NCBI RefSeq assembly: GCF_007747445.1
Contig: NZ_CP036425.1
Span: forward strand, 4,076,175-4,140,174
From: Poriferisphaera corsica
GTDB taxonomy: Bacteria; Planctomycetota; Phycisphaerae; Phycisphaerales; Phycisphaeraceae
Reading direction: 5' to 3'
Length of the DNA: 64,000 nt
In this document: positions 20,373-29,664 of the stretch, in pieces
Position numbering within the stretch: position 1 is the first letter of the stretch
How the letters are laid out: each line of letters begins with the position of its first letter
Program-made: the position numbers and the translations under genes
The notes under the pieces: model-generated
Databases searched by the model: none
Told to the model about the DNA's origin: nothing
Seen by the model: the letters and a program-made list of their open reading frames with translations, nothing else

Positions 20373-21125
20373 CTACTGCCAATGGATCTCTGCGTTGCCG
20401 GCATCATCGAGCGTCATTCTTGGGGCGGCATCTGCGTAAACTGTTGGGTCTGGAACACCTGCCTGCATGAATGCTTCGCGGCGTTCGATACAGGTGCCGC
20501 AAGCGCCGCAGTGAATGCTACCGCCTTGATAACACGACCAGGTGAGTTCGTAGGGGACACCAAGTTCTTGGCCGATCTTCACAATTTCACCTTTTGTTTT
20601 ATCAACGAAAGGGCGTATTAGTTTCACGATGTGCCAATCCGCAAGTTCAATCGCTTTTGCACATGCATCTGCAAACTCCGGACGGCAATCAGGATATATG
20701 GCATGATCGCCTGCGTGAGCGGCATAGGCGATATAAGTTGCTTGATTAGAAATCGCCCAACCGGCAGCAAGTGAGAGAATGATCATGTTACGGTTTGGAA
20801 CAACCGTTTGCTTCATTGATTCTTCTTCGTAATGGCCAAGCGGCACATCAATATCGGGCTGTGTTAAAGAAGAACCCTGCATGAGATCATTCATGCAATG
20901 AAGGTCGATGGTTTTATGATGCTGGATACCCAAGTGTTGTAAGATTCTTTCTGCATAATCAAGTTCAACTTTATGTCGTTGCCCATAATCGATGGATAGT
21001 GTGAGCGTATCATGCCCCTCTGCTTGCAAGTAATACAGGAGAGTGGTTGAATCGAGACCGCCCGAAAAAGTCAGGACTGTTTTCGGACGTGCTGTTATTT
21101 GAGTTTGGTTTGGCGTGGACATCAT
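20373..21125 (-). CDS. queC: 7-cyano-7-deazaguanine synthase
   Basis: It converts 7-carboxy-7-deazaguanine to preQ0 with ATP and ammonia for queuosine (or 7-deazaguanine) nucleotide modification. The 250 residues fit the family. The PP-loop SGGLDST is at residues 21-27, and the zinc site has four cysteines (198, 206, 209, 212) in a WSCYQ...HCGACGTC arrangement. VVPNRNMI is also family-typical. The start is supported by GAGG 5 bases before the ATG (8 before the second ATG). The gene stands alone; no queD, queE or queF is visible nearby. It is divergent from the ergothioneine pair. Confidence 0.95.
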   Translation of the reverse strand: MMSTPNQTQITARPKTVLTFSGGLDSTTLLYYLQAEGHDTLTLSIDYGQRHKVELDYAERILQHLGIQHHKTIDLHCMNDLMQGSSLTQPDIDVPLGHYEEESMKQTVVPNRNMIILSLAAGWAISNQATYIAYAAHAGDHAIYPDCRPEFADACAKAIELADWHIVKLIRPFVDKTKGEIVKIGQELGVPYELTWSCYQGGSIHCGACGTCIERREAFMQAGVPDPTVYADAAPRMTLDDAGNAEIHWQ

Positions 21126-21408
21126 ACTTACCTCAATACATCATCAAATTTGCACGAACAAGCCATTTTAGAGTCTCGCGAGTCCAGCCACAAATATGCC
21201 ATACAAAACACATAGGCTGGTAAACCTGTAGTGATGTCACAAAAGACAAGGTTTAATCCGATTAGATTAACCATGCAAACACAAAAACCGATTGTGATCT
21301 TAGCCATACATAGCAAACAGCCAATACTGCTGCATAAGATCGGTAGCATGGATTCAGATAATATCCTGAAACACCTCAACCAATGACGATGTTCTAGTCA
21401 CGGTGTCA

Positions 21409-22830
21409 ATGGATCTATATGGCCAGTCGATCAGGGGATACTTCGTGCCAAAAGAAAAAGGGCTTCATACACAAACTGCTAAAAATTACCTCGCGGGTAA
21501 CATACATGATCAACTCGTGCAGGCATATGAATCCGTACGTGAGCAGACGAATAGGCTATACCTTTGTTTGGAACCGGAAGATTGCGTGGTGCAAACTATG
21601 CAATGCGTCAGTCCGATTAAATGGCACGCTGCACATACCAGTTGGTTTTTCGAACAGTTTTTACTTTTGCCTTATCTAAAAAACTATATTGCTTATAACG
21701 AGCAATACTTGTTTCTATTCAACTCATATTACAACGCTATCGGTCCTCAGCACTGCCAAGCCAGCCGGGGCTACCTATCACGCCCAACAGTCAATGAGGT
21801 AACTGCTTATCGTGGTCATGTTGATAACTATATAAAAAAATTAATTAAGACTGCATCAAAGAATAATATTGCTGAAATTCTCAGTCTGCTCATTGTCGGA
21901 ATTAATCACGAACAACAACATCAAGAGCTTATCTTGACCGACATTAAGCACATTTTTTCAAGTAACCCACTCTTACCTGCATTTCCTGATATCAAAGGCA
22001 CAGATACCAAAACTTTAGAATCACAACAGGACACACAGTGGATCAGAATTACGGACGGCGTATATAAAATTGGGCACAGCCATCCGAGCGCATTACGACA
22101 AGATGCAATCACCAAAACATCAGATCAAACGAATAAACTTAATAATCAAAGCATTAGGGCAATGCTAAATCGTGGATTTTGTTTTGATAATGAAAAACCT
22201 CGTCACAAGGTATACCTTCACGACGCGAGCATAGCCAGCCGATTAGTTACGAACGGAGAATACCTCGCATTCGTAGAGGCGGACGGATATGAGAACCCTG
22301 AATATTGGTTATCTTTAGGCTGGCAGTGGGTTCAAGCTGAAAAATATGAAAAGCCTTTATATTGGTTCAAAGAGAATGATCGATGGTATCAGTACACACT
22401 CATGGGTAAGCGTGAGTTAGACATCAACGAACCTGTTTGCCACGTAAACTATTTTGAGGCTGATGCATTTGCACGTTGGGCTGGCTATCGACTGCCAAGA
22501 GAAGAAGAATGGGAACTAGTCTGTGATAACATGCCTATAGAAGGCAACTTTCTCGAAAACCGCACTTATCACCCAAGCAAAAATATGGCCAACCATATGT
22601 ACGGCAACTTGTGGGAATGGACATCTAGCCCATACGCACCCTATCCCGGTTATCAACCTGCAGATGGCGCATTGGGTGAGTACAACGGTAAATTCATGTG
22701 CAATCAAATGGTCTTACGTGGCGGATCATGCGCAACACCACGTGATCATATCCGTAAGACATACCGAAATTTCTGGGCATTAGAAACGCGCTGGCAATTC
22801 ACTGGAATTCGTCTAGCCAAAGATCATTAA
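21409..22830 (+). CDS. egtB: Ergothioneine biosynthesis sulfoxide synthase EgtB
   Basis: An iron enzyme that joins hercynine to a thiol (gamma-Glu-Cys or Cys) with O2. Numbered from the GTG at 21403, an N-terminal DinB-like four-helix region carries the iron ligands: His78 in WHAAHTSWFFEQF and the HEQQHQE motif (169-175). The C-terminal formylglycine-generating-enzyme-like domain contains PVCHVNYFEADAFARWAGYRLPREEEWE and GNLWEWTSSPY. An ATG at 21409 or the GTG at 21403 are possible starts; neither has a strong ribosome site. egtD follows after 21 bases. Base composition is more A/T-rich than the flanking C-rich genes, consistent with a transferred two-gene cassette. Confidence 0.9.
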   Translation: MDLYGQSIRGYFVPKEKGLHTQTAKNYLAGNIHDQLVQAYESVREQTNRLYLCLEPEDCVVQTMQCVSPIKWHAAHTSWFFEQFLLLPYLKNYIAYNEQYLFLFNSYYNAIGPQHCQASRGYLSRPTVNEVTAYRGHVDNYIKKLIKTASKNNIAEILSLLIVGINHEQQHQELILTDIKHIFSSNPLLPAFPDIKGTDTKTLESQQDTQWIRITDGVYKIGHSHPSALRQDAITKTSDQTNKLNNQSIRAMLNRGFCFDNEKPRHKVYLHDASIASRLVTNGEYLAFVEADGYENPEYWLSLGWQWVQAEKYEKPLYWFKENDRWYQYTLMGKRELDINEPVCHVNYFEADAFARWAGYRLPREEEWELVCDNMPIEGNFLENRTYHPSKNMANHMYGNLWEWTSSPYAPYPGYQPADGALGEYNGKFMCNQMVLRGGSCATPRDHIRKTYRNFWALETRWQFTGIRLAKDH

Positions 22831-22851
22831 TTGTAACTGGAATCGATTTGT

Positions 22852-23850
22852 ATGCTACGAGTAATTAACTACGATCATCAATCAAGCGATCCTCTTGAAA
22901 CATTAAAACATGGGCTAAACGCTGAGCAGAAATACTTGCCATGCGAATACCTTTATGATCATACTGGCTCGAAATTATTCGATGAGATTTGCCATTTACC
23001 TGAGTATTATCCAACAAGAACCGAAATCGGCATACTTCAGGATAACCTACCCTCAATCGCTGACGAACTTGGTCCAGATACAATGATCGCAGAACTCGGC
23101 AGTGGTAGCAGCAATAAGACTGAATTTCTACTCATGGGTTTGATCAACCCAAGTATGTACATCCCAATCGACATCTCAAGAAACCACCTAATCGAGTCAT
23201 CATTGCGCATTAAGCGTGACTTTCCTAATATTGAGGTCGTGCCAATTTGTGCAGATTTTCATAGAAACATTAAGTTACCAATCCCTACCCGACATGTTGG
23301 AAAAACAGTCTTCTTTTTCCCGGGATCAACGATCGGAAATCTTCAGCCTCATGAGGCTACAAGTTTTCTTAACAGAATTTCAAGTATTGGTGGCAAAGAT
23401 TGTGGTCTACTCATTGGCGTCGACCTTCACAAAGACAAACAAACACTTATCAATGCCTACAATGATAAGCAAGGAATCACAGCTCAATTCAATCTAAATA
23501 TTCTCTCGCACATCAACAGCATGACAGGCAGCAACTTCAAACCAAATCAGTTCAAGCATAAAGCAATTTGGAATGAGCAATTGGGTCGCATCGAAATGCA
23601 CTTGATCAGTCAATGTAAACAGATAATTAATTTTCCAGGTAGCAATATCACGCTAGAAAAACACGAAACAATCCGAACAGAATATTCCTACAAGTATTCA
23701 CTCGATCAGTTTGCAGATACTGCAAGCGCATTCAACGTTCAGCACGTCTGGACGGATCGCAACAATCTATTCAGTATTCAATATCTCACGAGTAAAAATC
23801 TACACTTACAAATGCAATACTCCCCGCAACAAATGCGTAAAGTATCTTAA
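22852..23850 (+). CDS. egtD: L-histidine N-alpha-methyltransferase EgtD
   Basis: A SAM-dependent enzyme that trimethylates histidine to hercynine, the substrate of EgtB. 332 residues, normal for the family. Diagnostic segments: YLYDHTGSKLFDEIC, LPEYYPTRTE, the SAM-binding ELGSGSSNKT (81-90), the FFFPGSTIGNLQP loop, LLIGVDLHKD and a C-terminal IRTEYSYKYS. It lies directly after egtB, apparently in one operon. egtA, egtC and egtE are not present, so gamma-Glu-Cys supply, deglutamylation and C-S lysis would depend on other loci or a cysteine-using variant. Confidence 0.94.
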   Translation: MLRVINYDHQSSDPLETLKHGLNAEQKYLPCEYLYDHTGSKLFDEICHLPEYYPTRTEIGILQDNLPSIADELGPDTMIAELGSGSSNKTEFLLMGLINPSMYIPIDISRNHLIESSLRIKRDFPNIEVVPICADFHRNIKLPIPTRHVGKTVFFFPGSTIGNLQPHEATSFLNRISSIGGKDCGLLIGVDLHKDKQTLINAYNDKQGITAQFNLNILSHINSMTGSNFKPNQFKHKAIWNEQLGRIEMHLISQCKQIINFPGSNITLEKHETIRTEYSYKYSLDQFADTASAFNVQHVWTDRNNLFSIQYLTSKNLHLQMQYSPQQMRKVS

Positions 23851-24112
23851 CTTCGAGATTCCAATCTCATTTACAGATAATTCATTGACGAAGTAGGTAG
23901 ACATACTAATCGACTACGAACAACTAGGGCTTGCATGCTTTTCATTCTAAATACAAAATAAGCATCTCGGCTTAGCTAATAAATGAATGATCTCACTATC
24001 TTTCACATAATTTCGATCGTATCTCTAATCTATCAATAGAGTAACATCTGATACGTTTTCATATAAACAAAACTATACGTCAGCGCGATCGACACCATTT
24101 AAGGAGTTTGCA

Positions 24113-24571
24113 ATGCCGAAGATCGTTATATTGTCCGGAATGAATATGGGGGACTGGTATAGTCTGACCGAAAGTTCATTAATCTTTGGTCGAGATGAAA
24201 GCCTTCTTGCCGAAATCAATGACTGCTTCGTGTCATTCAGGCACCTTAAGATCTCATTTGATCCACGTGATTCCGAATACTATATCTCAGATATGGGTAG
24301 CCGCAATGGTTTGATTATTAATGGACACCAGATCAAACATACTAAAAAACTGATCAAAAACGATCTGGTACAGATCGGTTACACCCTGATGATCTATACA
24401 CATGAAAATCTCGATGAATACCGTGCTGTTGAGCGATTTACTGCACAAATGCGGGCACGATATCTCTCTCTCATCGATCAGCTTACGAGTAAGCGAGATC
24501 GTCTGTTAGAACAGCTCAACAATGGCACACACTCACAAAATGCCATTACGATTGCTGATAACCAATACTAA
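24113..24571 (+). CDS. FHA-domain protein
   Basis: 152 residues. An FHA fold fills residues 3-105, with the phosphothreonine-binding signature GRDE (26-29), SFRHLKI (ser/his loop) and DMGSRNGLIING. A helical tail of about 45 residues (RYLSLIDQLTSKRDRLLEQLNN) could form a coiled coil. It presumably recognises a phosphothreonine partner of a Ser/Thr kinase system not in this window. The start is certain: AAGGAG lies 6 bases before the ATG. It is monocistronic and convergent with the FKBP gene, with only a 4-base gap between their stops. Confidence 0.9.
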   Translation: MPKIVILSGMNMGDWYSLTESSLIFGRDESLLAEINDCFVSFRHLKISFDPRDSEYYISDMGSRNGLIINGHQIKHTKKLIKNDLVQIGYTLMIYTHENLDEYRAVERFTAQMRARYLSLIDQLTSKRDRLLEQLNNGTHSQNAITIADNQY

Positions 24572-24575
24572 TAAA

Positions 24576-25949
24576 TCATGACCCATCTTCTGGCTTCTTC
24601 GATAAATCCCTCAATGTGATCACATATTCTAAATTCGCATTCTCTGGAATCAGCGGCTTGAATCCTTTTTCACCATACCCCAAATACGAGGGTATCCACA
24701 CACGCCGCGTCTCATCTTTGGCCATGCCTGTCACCGCTAAATCTAAACCACGAATCACTGATCGATCCCCAATCACGAATACTAAAGGCTGATAGCCTCC
24801 CCCACGATCACTACTCATAAACGGCTCGTCTTCTCCGACAACTCGCGCAATAAACGCTAATTCCACTTTATCTCCCGGCTTCGTCACCCGGCCAACCCCC
24901 TGCCTTAACACATCAATATCAATACCCGGCTTAGCACTGATTAAGTGCACCTCACACATTAGAGTATTATCAATCGGTTCGTCATCCTCACGCTCAATTA
25001 ACGTATCTCCCCTCATCACCTCGGGCGGCAGCACTAGCGTACGACGTTCTCCTGGATACATGCCATTGATCGCCTCATCAAAACCACGCGATGCGTCCCC
25101 CGACCACAACACAAATCCCACCGGCTTCTCTGCCTCAGAAGCTCCTACCGGCACGCCACCTGGAAGCCATGCGCGATACGCGATCTCCACCCAATCCCCT
25201 GCCTTTGCAGGTTCCCTATCCTCATCTCCTTTCACATCTATCCAGTATTTCACACCCGATGGTAAAACAACAAAGGCTGCATCATCTGCAGCCTCCTCAC
25301 CTTCATCTATCTTTTGATTAGCCTGATCACTTCCCGGATCATCATCCGGTCCATCCCGATCAGTCGCCGCCATATAACCAATGAGCCGACCCGGCGAAGC
25401 TAACGCTACAGACTCAACACTCCGCTTACCCCATGACACATTCCCCTCCGTTCTTTCTTCAAGATCATTTGAATTCGGCGTCTCTGCATCAGGCCTTGAA
25501 GGCGCTTGTTCTGCTGGAACGACGATCTCCTCTTCAATGATTATTTCCTCGTACGTGTCGTTCGGTTCATTTAAATATTGATTAATTATCTGCTGACCAT
25601 CAAACATCGAATACCAAACAATAAAACCAATAACTGCAAGCAACAATAAAAACGCAATCACACGTGCTGGCGAGAGCTTTCGTTTCTTTCCACGCGCATC
25701 ATGTATCGCCGTCTGCAATTGCTGTTTGGCAAAACTCTCACCCTGATCAACCTTATTCATCAGGTTATCGTATCGTTGCTCGTCCTTCTCTGAACCCTTT
25801 CGCGTTGGCGCACCATAAAATCCTTCACCTGATGCTCGCTGCACCACATAAAAGATACGCTTCTCTTCATCACGGATCGCGCGGCCAACATCCTCGTCCC
25901 TCACCTTCACCGGCTTACCTGAAAACGGACTATTCACAACGATCGGCAT
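24576..25949 (-). CDS. Membrane-anchored protein with two FKBP-type domains
   Basis: 457 residues. The cytoplasmic-looking N-terminus (PFSGKPVKVRDEDVGRAIRDEE) is followed by a single transmembrane helix at about 97-114 and a long acidic linker. Two FKBP-like modules follow: one around 230-320 (GDWVEIAYRAW, FDEAINGMYPGERRTLVLPP) and a second at about 335-450 (GDKVELAFIARV, VIRGLDLAVTGMAKDETRRVWIP, YGEKG, LEYVITLRDL). The second keeps the family hallmarks of peptidyl-prolyl isomerases; the first is more diverged and may be structural. It probably assists folding outside the inner membrane. Start is ATG at 25949. Confidence 0.82.
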   Translation of the reverse strand: MPIVVNSPFSGKPVKVRDEDVGRAIRDEEKRIFYVVQRASGEGFYGAPTRKGSEKDEQRYDNLMNKVDQGESFAKQQLQTAIHDARGKKRKLSPARVIAFLLLLAVIGFIVWYSMFDGQQIINQYLNEPNDTYEEIIIEEEIVVPAEQAPSRPDAETPNSNDLEERTEGNVSWGKRSVESVALASPGRLIGYMAATDRDGPDDDPGSDQANQKIDEGEEAADDAAFVVLPSGVKYWIDVKGDEDREPAKAGDWVEIAYRAWLPGGVPVGASEAEKPVGFVLWSGDASRGFDEAINGMYPGERRTLVLPPEVMRGDTLIEREDDEPIDNTLMCEVHLISAKPGIDIDVLRQGVGRVTKPGDKVELAFIARVVGEDEPFMSSDRGGGYQPLVFVIGDRSVIRGLDLAVTGMAKDETRRVWIPSYLGYGEKGFKPLIPENANLEYVITLRDLSKKPEDGS

Positions 25950-26163
25950 ATCGCACCCTCGTTTATCTACTTACAAACGCTCTCGCGTTATTAATCTTGA
26001 TCTAAATGCATAATCGACTATACAGACAGTCTAGTATGCTTTTTTACGCCAATCCTACCCCTCATCAACCAATATTGTACCAACCAAATCGTGTCAGTGA
26101 CCACAATCATCGTTATCATATCGCTATCGATTCGCCCGTATCTTGATTCAAACGAGAAACCGC

Positions 26164-26655
26164 ATGTTCGCCCGTCATAAACAAAAACCTCAGCAGCACC
26201 CCGATCCCAAATTACGCACCATGCAGGCCGACGCCACCCTTGATTGGTGGCGGCGAAACTTCAAGTGGGTTCTCATCATGGGGCCCGGCTTCTTCACTCT
26301 CGCACTCATCATCGGCGGAATCATAGGTATCTATGCCACCAATCACTCGCCACTCTACACCTCCGCATGGCAGCAAGTTCAAACCAATCCACAAGTCATC
26401 GCCGCTCTTGGTCAACCCCTTGACGCCGGCTTCCTCGCCCAAAGCCAGGAGAACCCAACCACCGGCCAAATGATCTTCAACATCTCCGGCCCAAATGGTG
26501 ACGCAACCGTTCAACACAATGCAAAACGCGATAACCCGCAATCCGACAACTGGACCACCACGTCGCTACTCGTCTATACCCGAACAAATCTTGGCGATCA
26601 AACCATTGCGATTATTCAGCCCACCGAACCAACTGACTCACCTACCGAACAATAA
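26164..26655 (+). CDS. Coa1/Tim21-like membrane protein
   Basis: 163 residues from the ATG at 26164; a TTG at 26143 would add seven. A basic N-terminus is followed by WWRRNFKWV and a transmembrane helix (LIMGPGFFTLALIIGGIIGIYA). The exported part has the pattern AWQQVQTNPQVIAALGQPLDAG, GQMIFNISGPNGDATVQHNAKR and WTTTSLLVYT, seen in cytochrome c oxidase assembly factor 1/Tim21-like proteins. In bacteria this domain usually marks uncharacterised single-span proteins, so the function is open. It is convergent with transketolase across a terminator. Confidence 0.7.
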   Translation: MFARHKQKPQQHPDPKLRTMQADATLDWWRRNFKWVLIMGPGFFTLALIIGGIIGIYATNHSPLYTSAWQQVQTNPQVIAALGQPLDAGFLAQSQENPTTGQMIFNISGPNGDATVQHNAKRDNPQSDNWTTTSLLVYTRTNLGDQTIAIIQPTEPTDSPTEQ

Positions 26656-26658
26656 AAA

Positions 26659-26684
26659 AAGCTCTCTGCATTCACAGAGAGCTT
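26659..26684 (-). terminator. Terminator of the transketolase gene
   Basis: 10-bp perfect stem AAGCTCTCTG / CAGAGAGCTT, 6-base loop, with seven T on the minus strand. It lies between convergent genes. Confidence 0.88.
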
Positions 26685-26708
26685 GTCAATTCCACATCTA
26701 ACAATCTA

Positions 26709-28634
26709 TTAGCCGAGTAGTTTCTTCACACTCGCTTTAATACCTTCCGGACACAGCCCTTGATGCTGCATCTGTTCCCACAAACCGCCACAGCCTTCTT
26801 TGGTTGAACCGAGATGTGCATACTTCGGGGTCAAGCCGCGTTCAAGCAACCACGACCCCATTTTTGAACCAAGACCTGTATCTTTATTAAACGATTCAGC
26901 AACCAGCACAAATCCGCTCTTGCCGATTTTTTCAAGCATTTCGTCATCAACCACATTCAACGTTGGCTTATTGATCAAACCTACATCAATACCCTCAGCC
27001 TTGAGCTGCTCAACAGCATCCAACGCCCGGTACAACGTCTCACCAAACGAAACGATATACCCAGCCGTCCCTTCACGGATCACTTCATCCTTGCCCGGCT
27101 GGAACTTGTAACCATTCTCCGGTGCAAAGTAATCCTTCCCGTCTTCGGTCAAGATGTCCGGACATGCCGACCGTGTCGAGAACACAAATCGCAGCCCCGC
27201 ATCATCAAACACCGTCTCAAGCAGTGAACGCATCTGATGCTGATCAGCCGGGAAGTAAAGCCGCGTATTGTCGCCTTCTTCTAGGCCATTCGCCGCAAAC
27301 ATGTTGTTGATGCCAAAGTGACACGTATTGTCCGCCATGTCATCAACACCCGCATGTGAGAAGTGGGCCAACACGTTTGACTTATTCAAGCGCGCCATCG
27401 TGATCTCACTGATCACCATCTCCAAAAACGCTGAGAACGTCCCGAAGATTCCCTGCTTACCTTCTTCCATCCCGAACCCAGCACAAGCTGAGTAATTACC
27501 ACGCTCCATAATGCCCGAAGCTTCAAACACCTCTGGATGACGCTCTCGGATATGGTTCAGCCCACATGACCCCTCAAGGTCTGAGTCAATGCAGCGAACT
27601 TTCGCCACACGATCCTCACGCGTCATCTTGTCTAAGATATCCGAGACAACTTTGCCAAAAACATTACGGTTCGAACCCTTTGAATCACCATTCGAACCGC
27701 GGTACGTCGTTCCATCCTTCAGCTTATCAATACCTTTAAGATACTCAGCCGCCTCACCATGACCACGTTCCTCAAGATACGCGATCGCAAGATCAACCTT
27801 GATCACATCGTGACCATGCGGCGAATTCTCCAGCCCCTTAATCTTCGGCGCCATCGGCCGCTTATTAATCAGCGCCACAGGCCCCGGCGTATTCACCGCA
27901 TCACACATCCGTCCATACAGATCATCCAGATCCTCACCATGCCCCTCAAGCACCTTCACACCATGCCCTTCAAGCGTTTTCTTCACGCAATATCCCGGCA
28001 AGTACTTCGACGGATGACCCGCAATCGTCACGTCATTGTCATCCACAATCACCTTGACATTCAAACCCTTCGCCACCGCAAAACGTGCAGCCTCCGCATC
28101 GTTCCCCTCTTGTTGCGAACCGTCCGACCCAAAGCAGAAAACCGCCTTCTCCGGATTCGCCATCGCCACACCATTCACATACGGCCACATATGCCCCAAC
28201 CTGCCCGAACTAAACCCAACACCCGGCGTATACCCCAGCTCCGGATGCCCCGGCAAGTGTGAATTCGCTTCACGATACTCCGCCAACTTCTCCGCCGGCA
28301 TAAACCCGTTCAGCACGCTCATCAAGTATTGAATCGCAACACGGTGACCCGCCTCGTCGAAATACTTGTCCACCACCCGATTCGTCCCACGCATAAACCC
28401 ATCAGCAATCAATACCTCAGGCACGATATCGTATGGCCCGCCCGTATGTCCGCCTAGACCTTTCGCAGCACCTGTTGCCGTAAAAAAGATAATCGCGTCA
28501 CGACATAACGCAATATTGTTTTCCAACTGTGTTTTCTGCTCGGCCGTCAACCTCGGTTGCCCCGGATCTAGCTCCATCGGCACAAACGCATTCAAATCAA
28601 TCGGAAACGGCTTCGTTGCTGCTGAACTCATCAT
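26709..28634 (-). CDS. Transketolase-like thiamine-diphosphate enzyme
   Basis: About 641 residues from the ATG at 28634, which has AAAGGA 4 bases upstream (a second ATG follows at 28631); the frame stays open to 28712 without a better start. The TPP motif is GSDGSQQEGNDAEAARFAVAKG, preceded by GRLGHMWPYVNGVAMA. The pyrimidine-binding domain has CIDSDLEGSCGLNHIRERHP and GNYSACAGFGMEEG. A C-terminal transketolase domain has GTAGYIVSFGETLYRALDAVEQL. It should move two-carbon units in the pentose phosphate or Calvin-type network. It is more divergent than E. coli TktA, so a related specificity is possible. The gene shows a gradual shift to a C-rich top strand near 27.7 kb. Confidence 0.85.
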   Translation of the reverse strand: MMSSAATKPFPIDLNAFVPMELDPGQPRLTAEQKTQLENNIALCRDAIIFFTATGAAKGLGGHTGGPYDIVPEVLIADGFMRGTNRVVDKYFDEAGHRVAIQYLMSVLNGFMPAEKLAEYREANSHLPGHPELGYTPGVGFSSGRLGHMWPYVNGVAMANPEKAVFCFGSDGSQQEGNDAEAARFAVAKGLNVKVIVDDNDVTIAGHPSKYLPGYCVKKTLEGHGVKVLEGHGEDLDDLYGRMCDAVNTPGPVALINKRPMAPKIKGLENSPHGHDVIKVDLAIAYLEERGHGEAAEYLKGIDKLKDGTTYRGSNGDSKGSNRNVFGKVVSDILDKMTREDRVAKVRCIDSDLEGSCGLNHIRERHPEVFEASGIMERGNYSACAGFGMEEGKQGIFGTFSAFLEMVISEITMARLNKSNVLAHFSHAGVDDMADNTCHFGINNMFAANGLEEGDNTRLYFPADQHQMRSLLETVFDDAGLRFVFSTRSACPDILTEDGKDYFAPENGYKFQPGKDEVIREGTAGYIVSFGETLYRALDAVEQLKAEGIDVGLINKPTLNVVDDEMLEKIGKSGFVLVAESFNKDTGLGSKMGSWLLERGLTPKYAHLGSTKEGCGGLWEQMQHQGLCPEGIKASVKKLLG

Positions 28635-28826
28635 TAAGTCCTTTGATTTCGATCTTTCAGGATCTGCTAAAACATCTTGCTTCATGATTTTGAACCGTCT
28701 CAATTGGATCATTCAGCCGCAGAAACCTGCCATCGCTCATATCCAACGTACTGACCCACAAGCCAACGGTTCAAATTCTTCCGCAAAACGCACTAAAAAC
28801 TCACCCACACATCTTGGCGACGTCAC

Positions 28827-28862
28827 ACGCTTCAAGGTCTGCCCCCGCGAACCTTGAAGCGT
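28827..28862. promoter_or_regulatory. 12-bp inverted repeat upstream of transketolase
   Basis: ACGCTTCAAGGT (28827-28838) and ACCTTGAAGCGT (28851-28862), perfect, 12-base spacer, about 195 bases before the transketolase start. No T-run follows in either direction, so an operator or mRNA leader hairpin is more likely than a terminator. The rest of 28863-29244 shows nothing I can assign. Confidence 0.5.
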
Positions 28863-29244
28863 ACGCCTGCACATTATTCACACTTTACCCGCCAAGCCAA
28901 ACCACATCCCCCCTTCCCCAGCCTTCTCCCAACAATATCCCCCTCAATCAACCACATCACCCATTAAATCGTCAAAATCGCTCAATTCTCCCCTTTTTCC
29001 CCATCCCCCCACCACTTCAACGATCACATCACCCCCACCAGCCTCGACCGATAACTTTTTCACGTCCGAGAACATCACCCTCGACCATCCCCTAAGTCCA
29101 CTCCAGTTACATCCTCAAGTTTTCCCATTTTTATGTCCGATTCGTACTTAGCTGGAAGCGCCATATTTATCTCACGCTCAAGGACGAGCATCAACCAGAT
29201 TCGCCAATCTGAATCGATGTGTAACGCGCAAGGAGCGACCGACC

Positions 29245-29442
29245 ATGAGCAAAGAACAAATGATCCAGGCTATCCGCAACCGCAACCGCACCGCAAAGCC
29301 TGAATACCTCGGCCACTTCGACGAGCAAGACCTCCAGCAATACCTCGCACGACTCACCTCCATACACGGCCGACGTGGCCGCGAATCTCGCTGGGTACGC
29401 AACACCACCTCCCCAGCCGTCATCACCCGCATCGCTCAATAA
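29245..29442 (+). CDS. Small hypothetical protein (65 aa)
   Basis: Begins MSKEQMIQAIRNRNRTAKPEYLGHF; basic, helical, no cysteines or membrane segment. Support comes from a strong AAGGAG 9 bases before the ATG, a stop followed by a clear terminator, and a composition like real proteins. The N-terminus resembles a short helical DNA/RNA-binding or regulatory protein, but I recognise no family. It is monocistronic. Confidence 0.72.
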   Translation: MSKEQMIQAIRNRNRTAKPEYLGHFDEQDLQQYLARLTSIHGRRGRESRWVRNTTSPAVITRIAQ

Positions 29443-29494
29443 CCCACCTCCCCTGTTTGGATTCACTTCCAGACAACATCAAACATAACCAACA

Positions 29495-29524
29495 AAAAAC
29501 TGCGACCCATCGGCCGCAGTTTTT
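29495..29524 (+). terminator. Terminator after the 65-residue gene
   Basis: Stem AAAAACTGCG / CGCAGTTTTT with a 10-base loop; the T-run is part of the stem and the hairpin is symmetric, so it may stop transcription from both sides. Confidence 0.85.
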
Positions 29525-29664
29525 CTATATCAATAATAAGAAAACTTAAACCCATCCTCCACCACCTCAATCTACTGCCTGATTATGCCAGTCGAATAAC
29601 TGCAACCTGATAAATCACCGGGGGTTCAGGGGAAGGAAGCGGAGCAAAGGGAGGGGGGGGGAAA

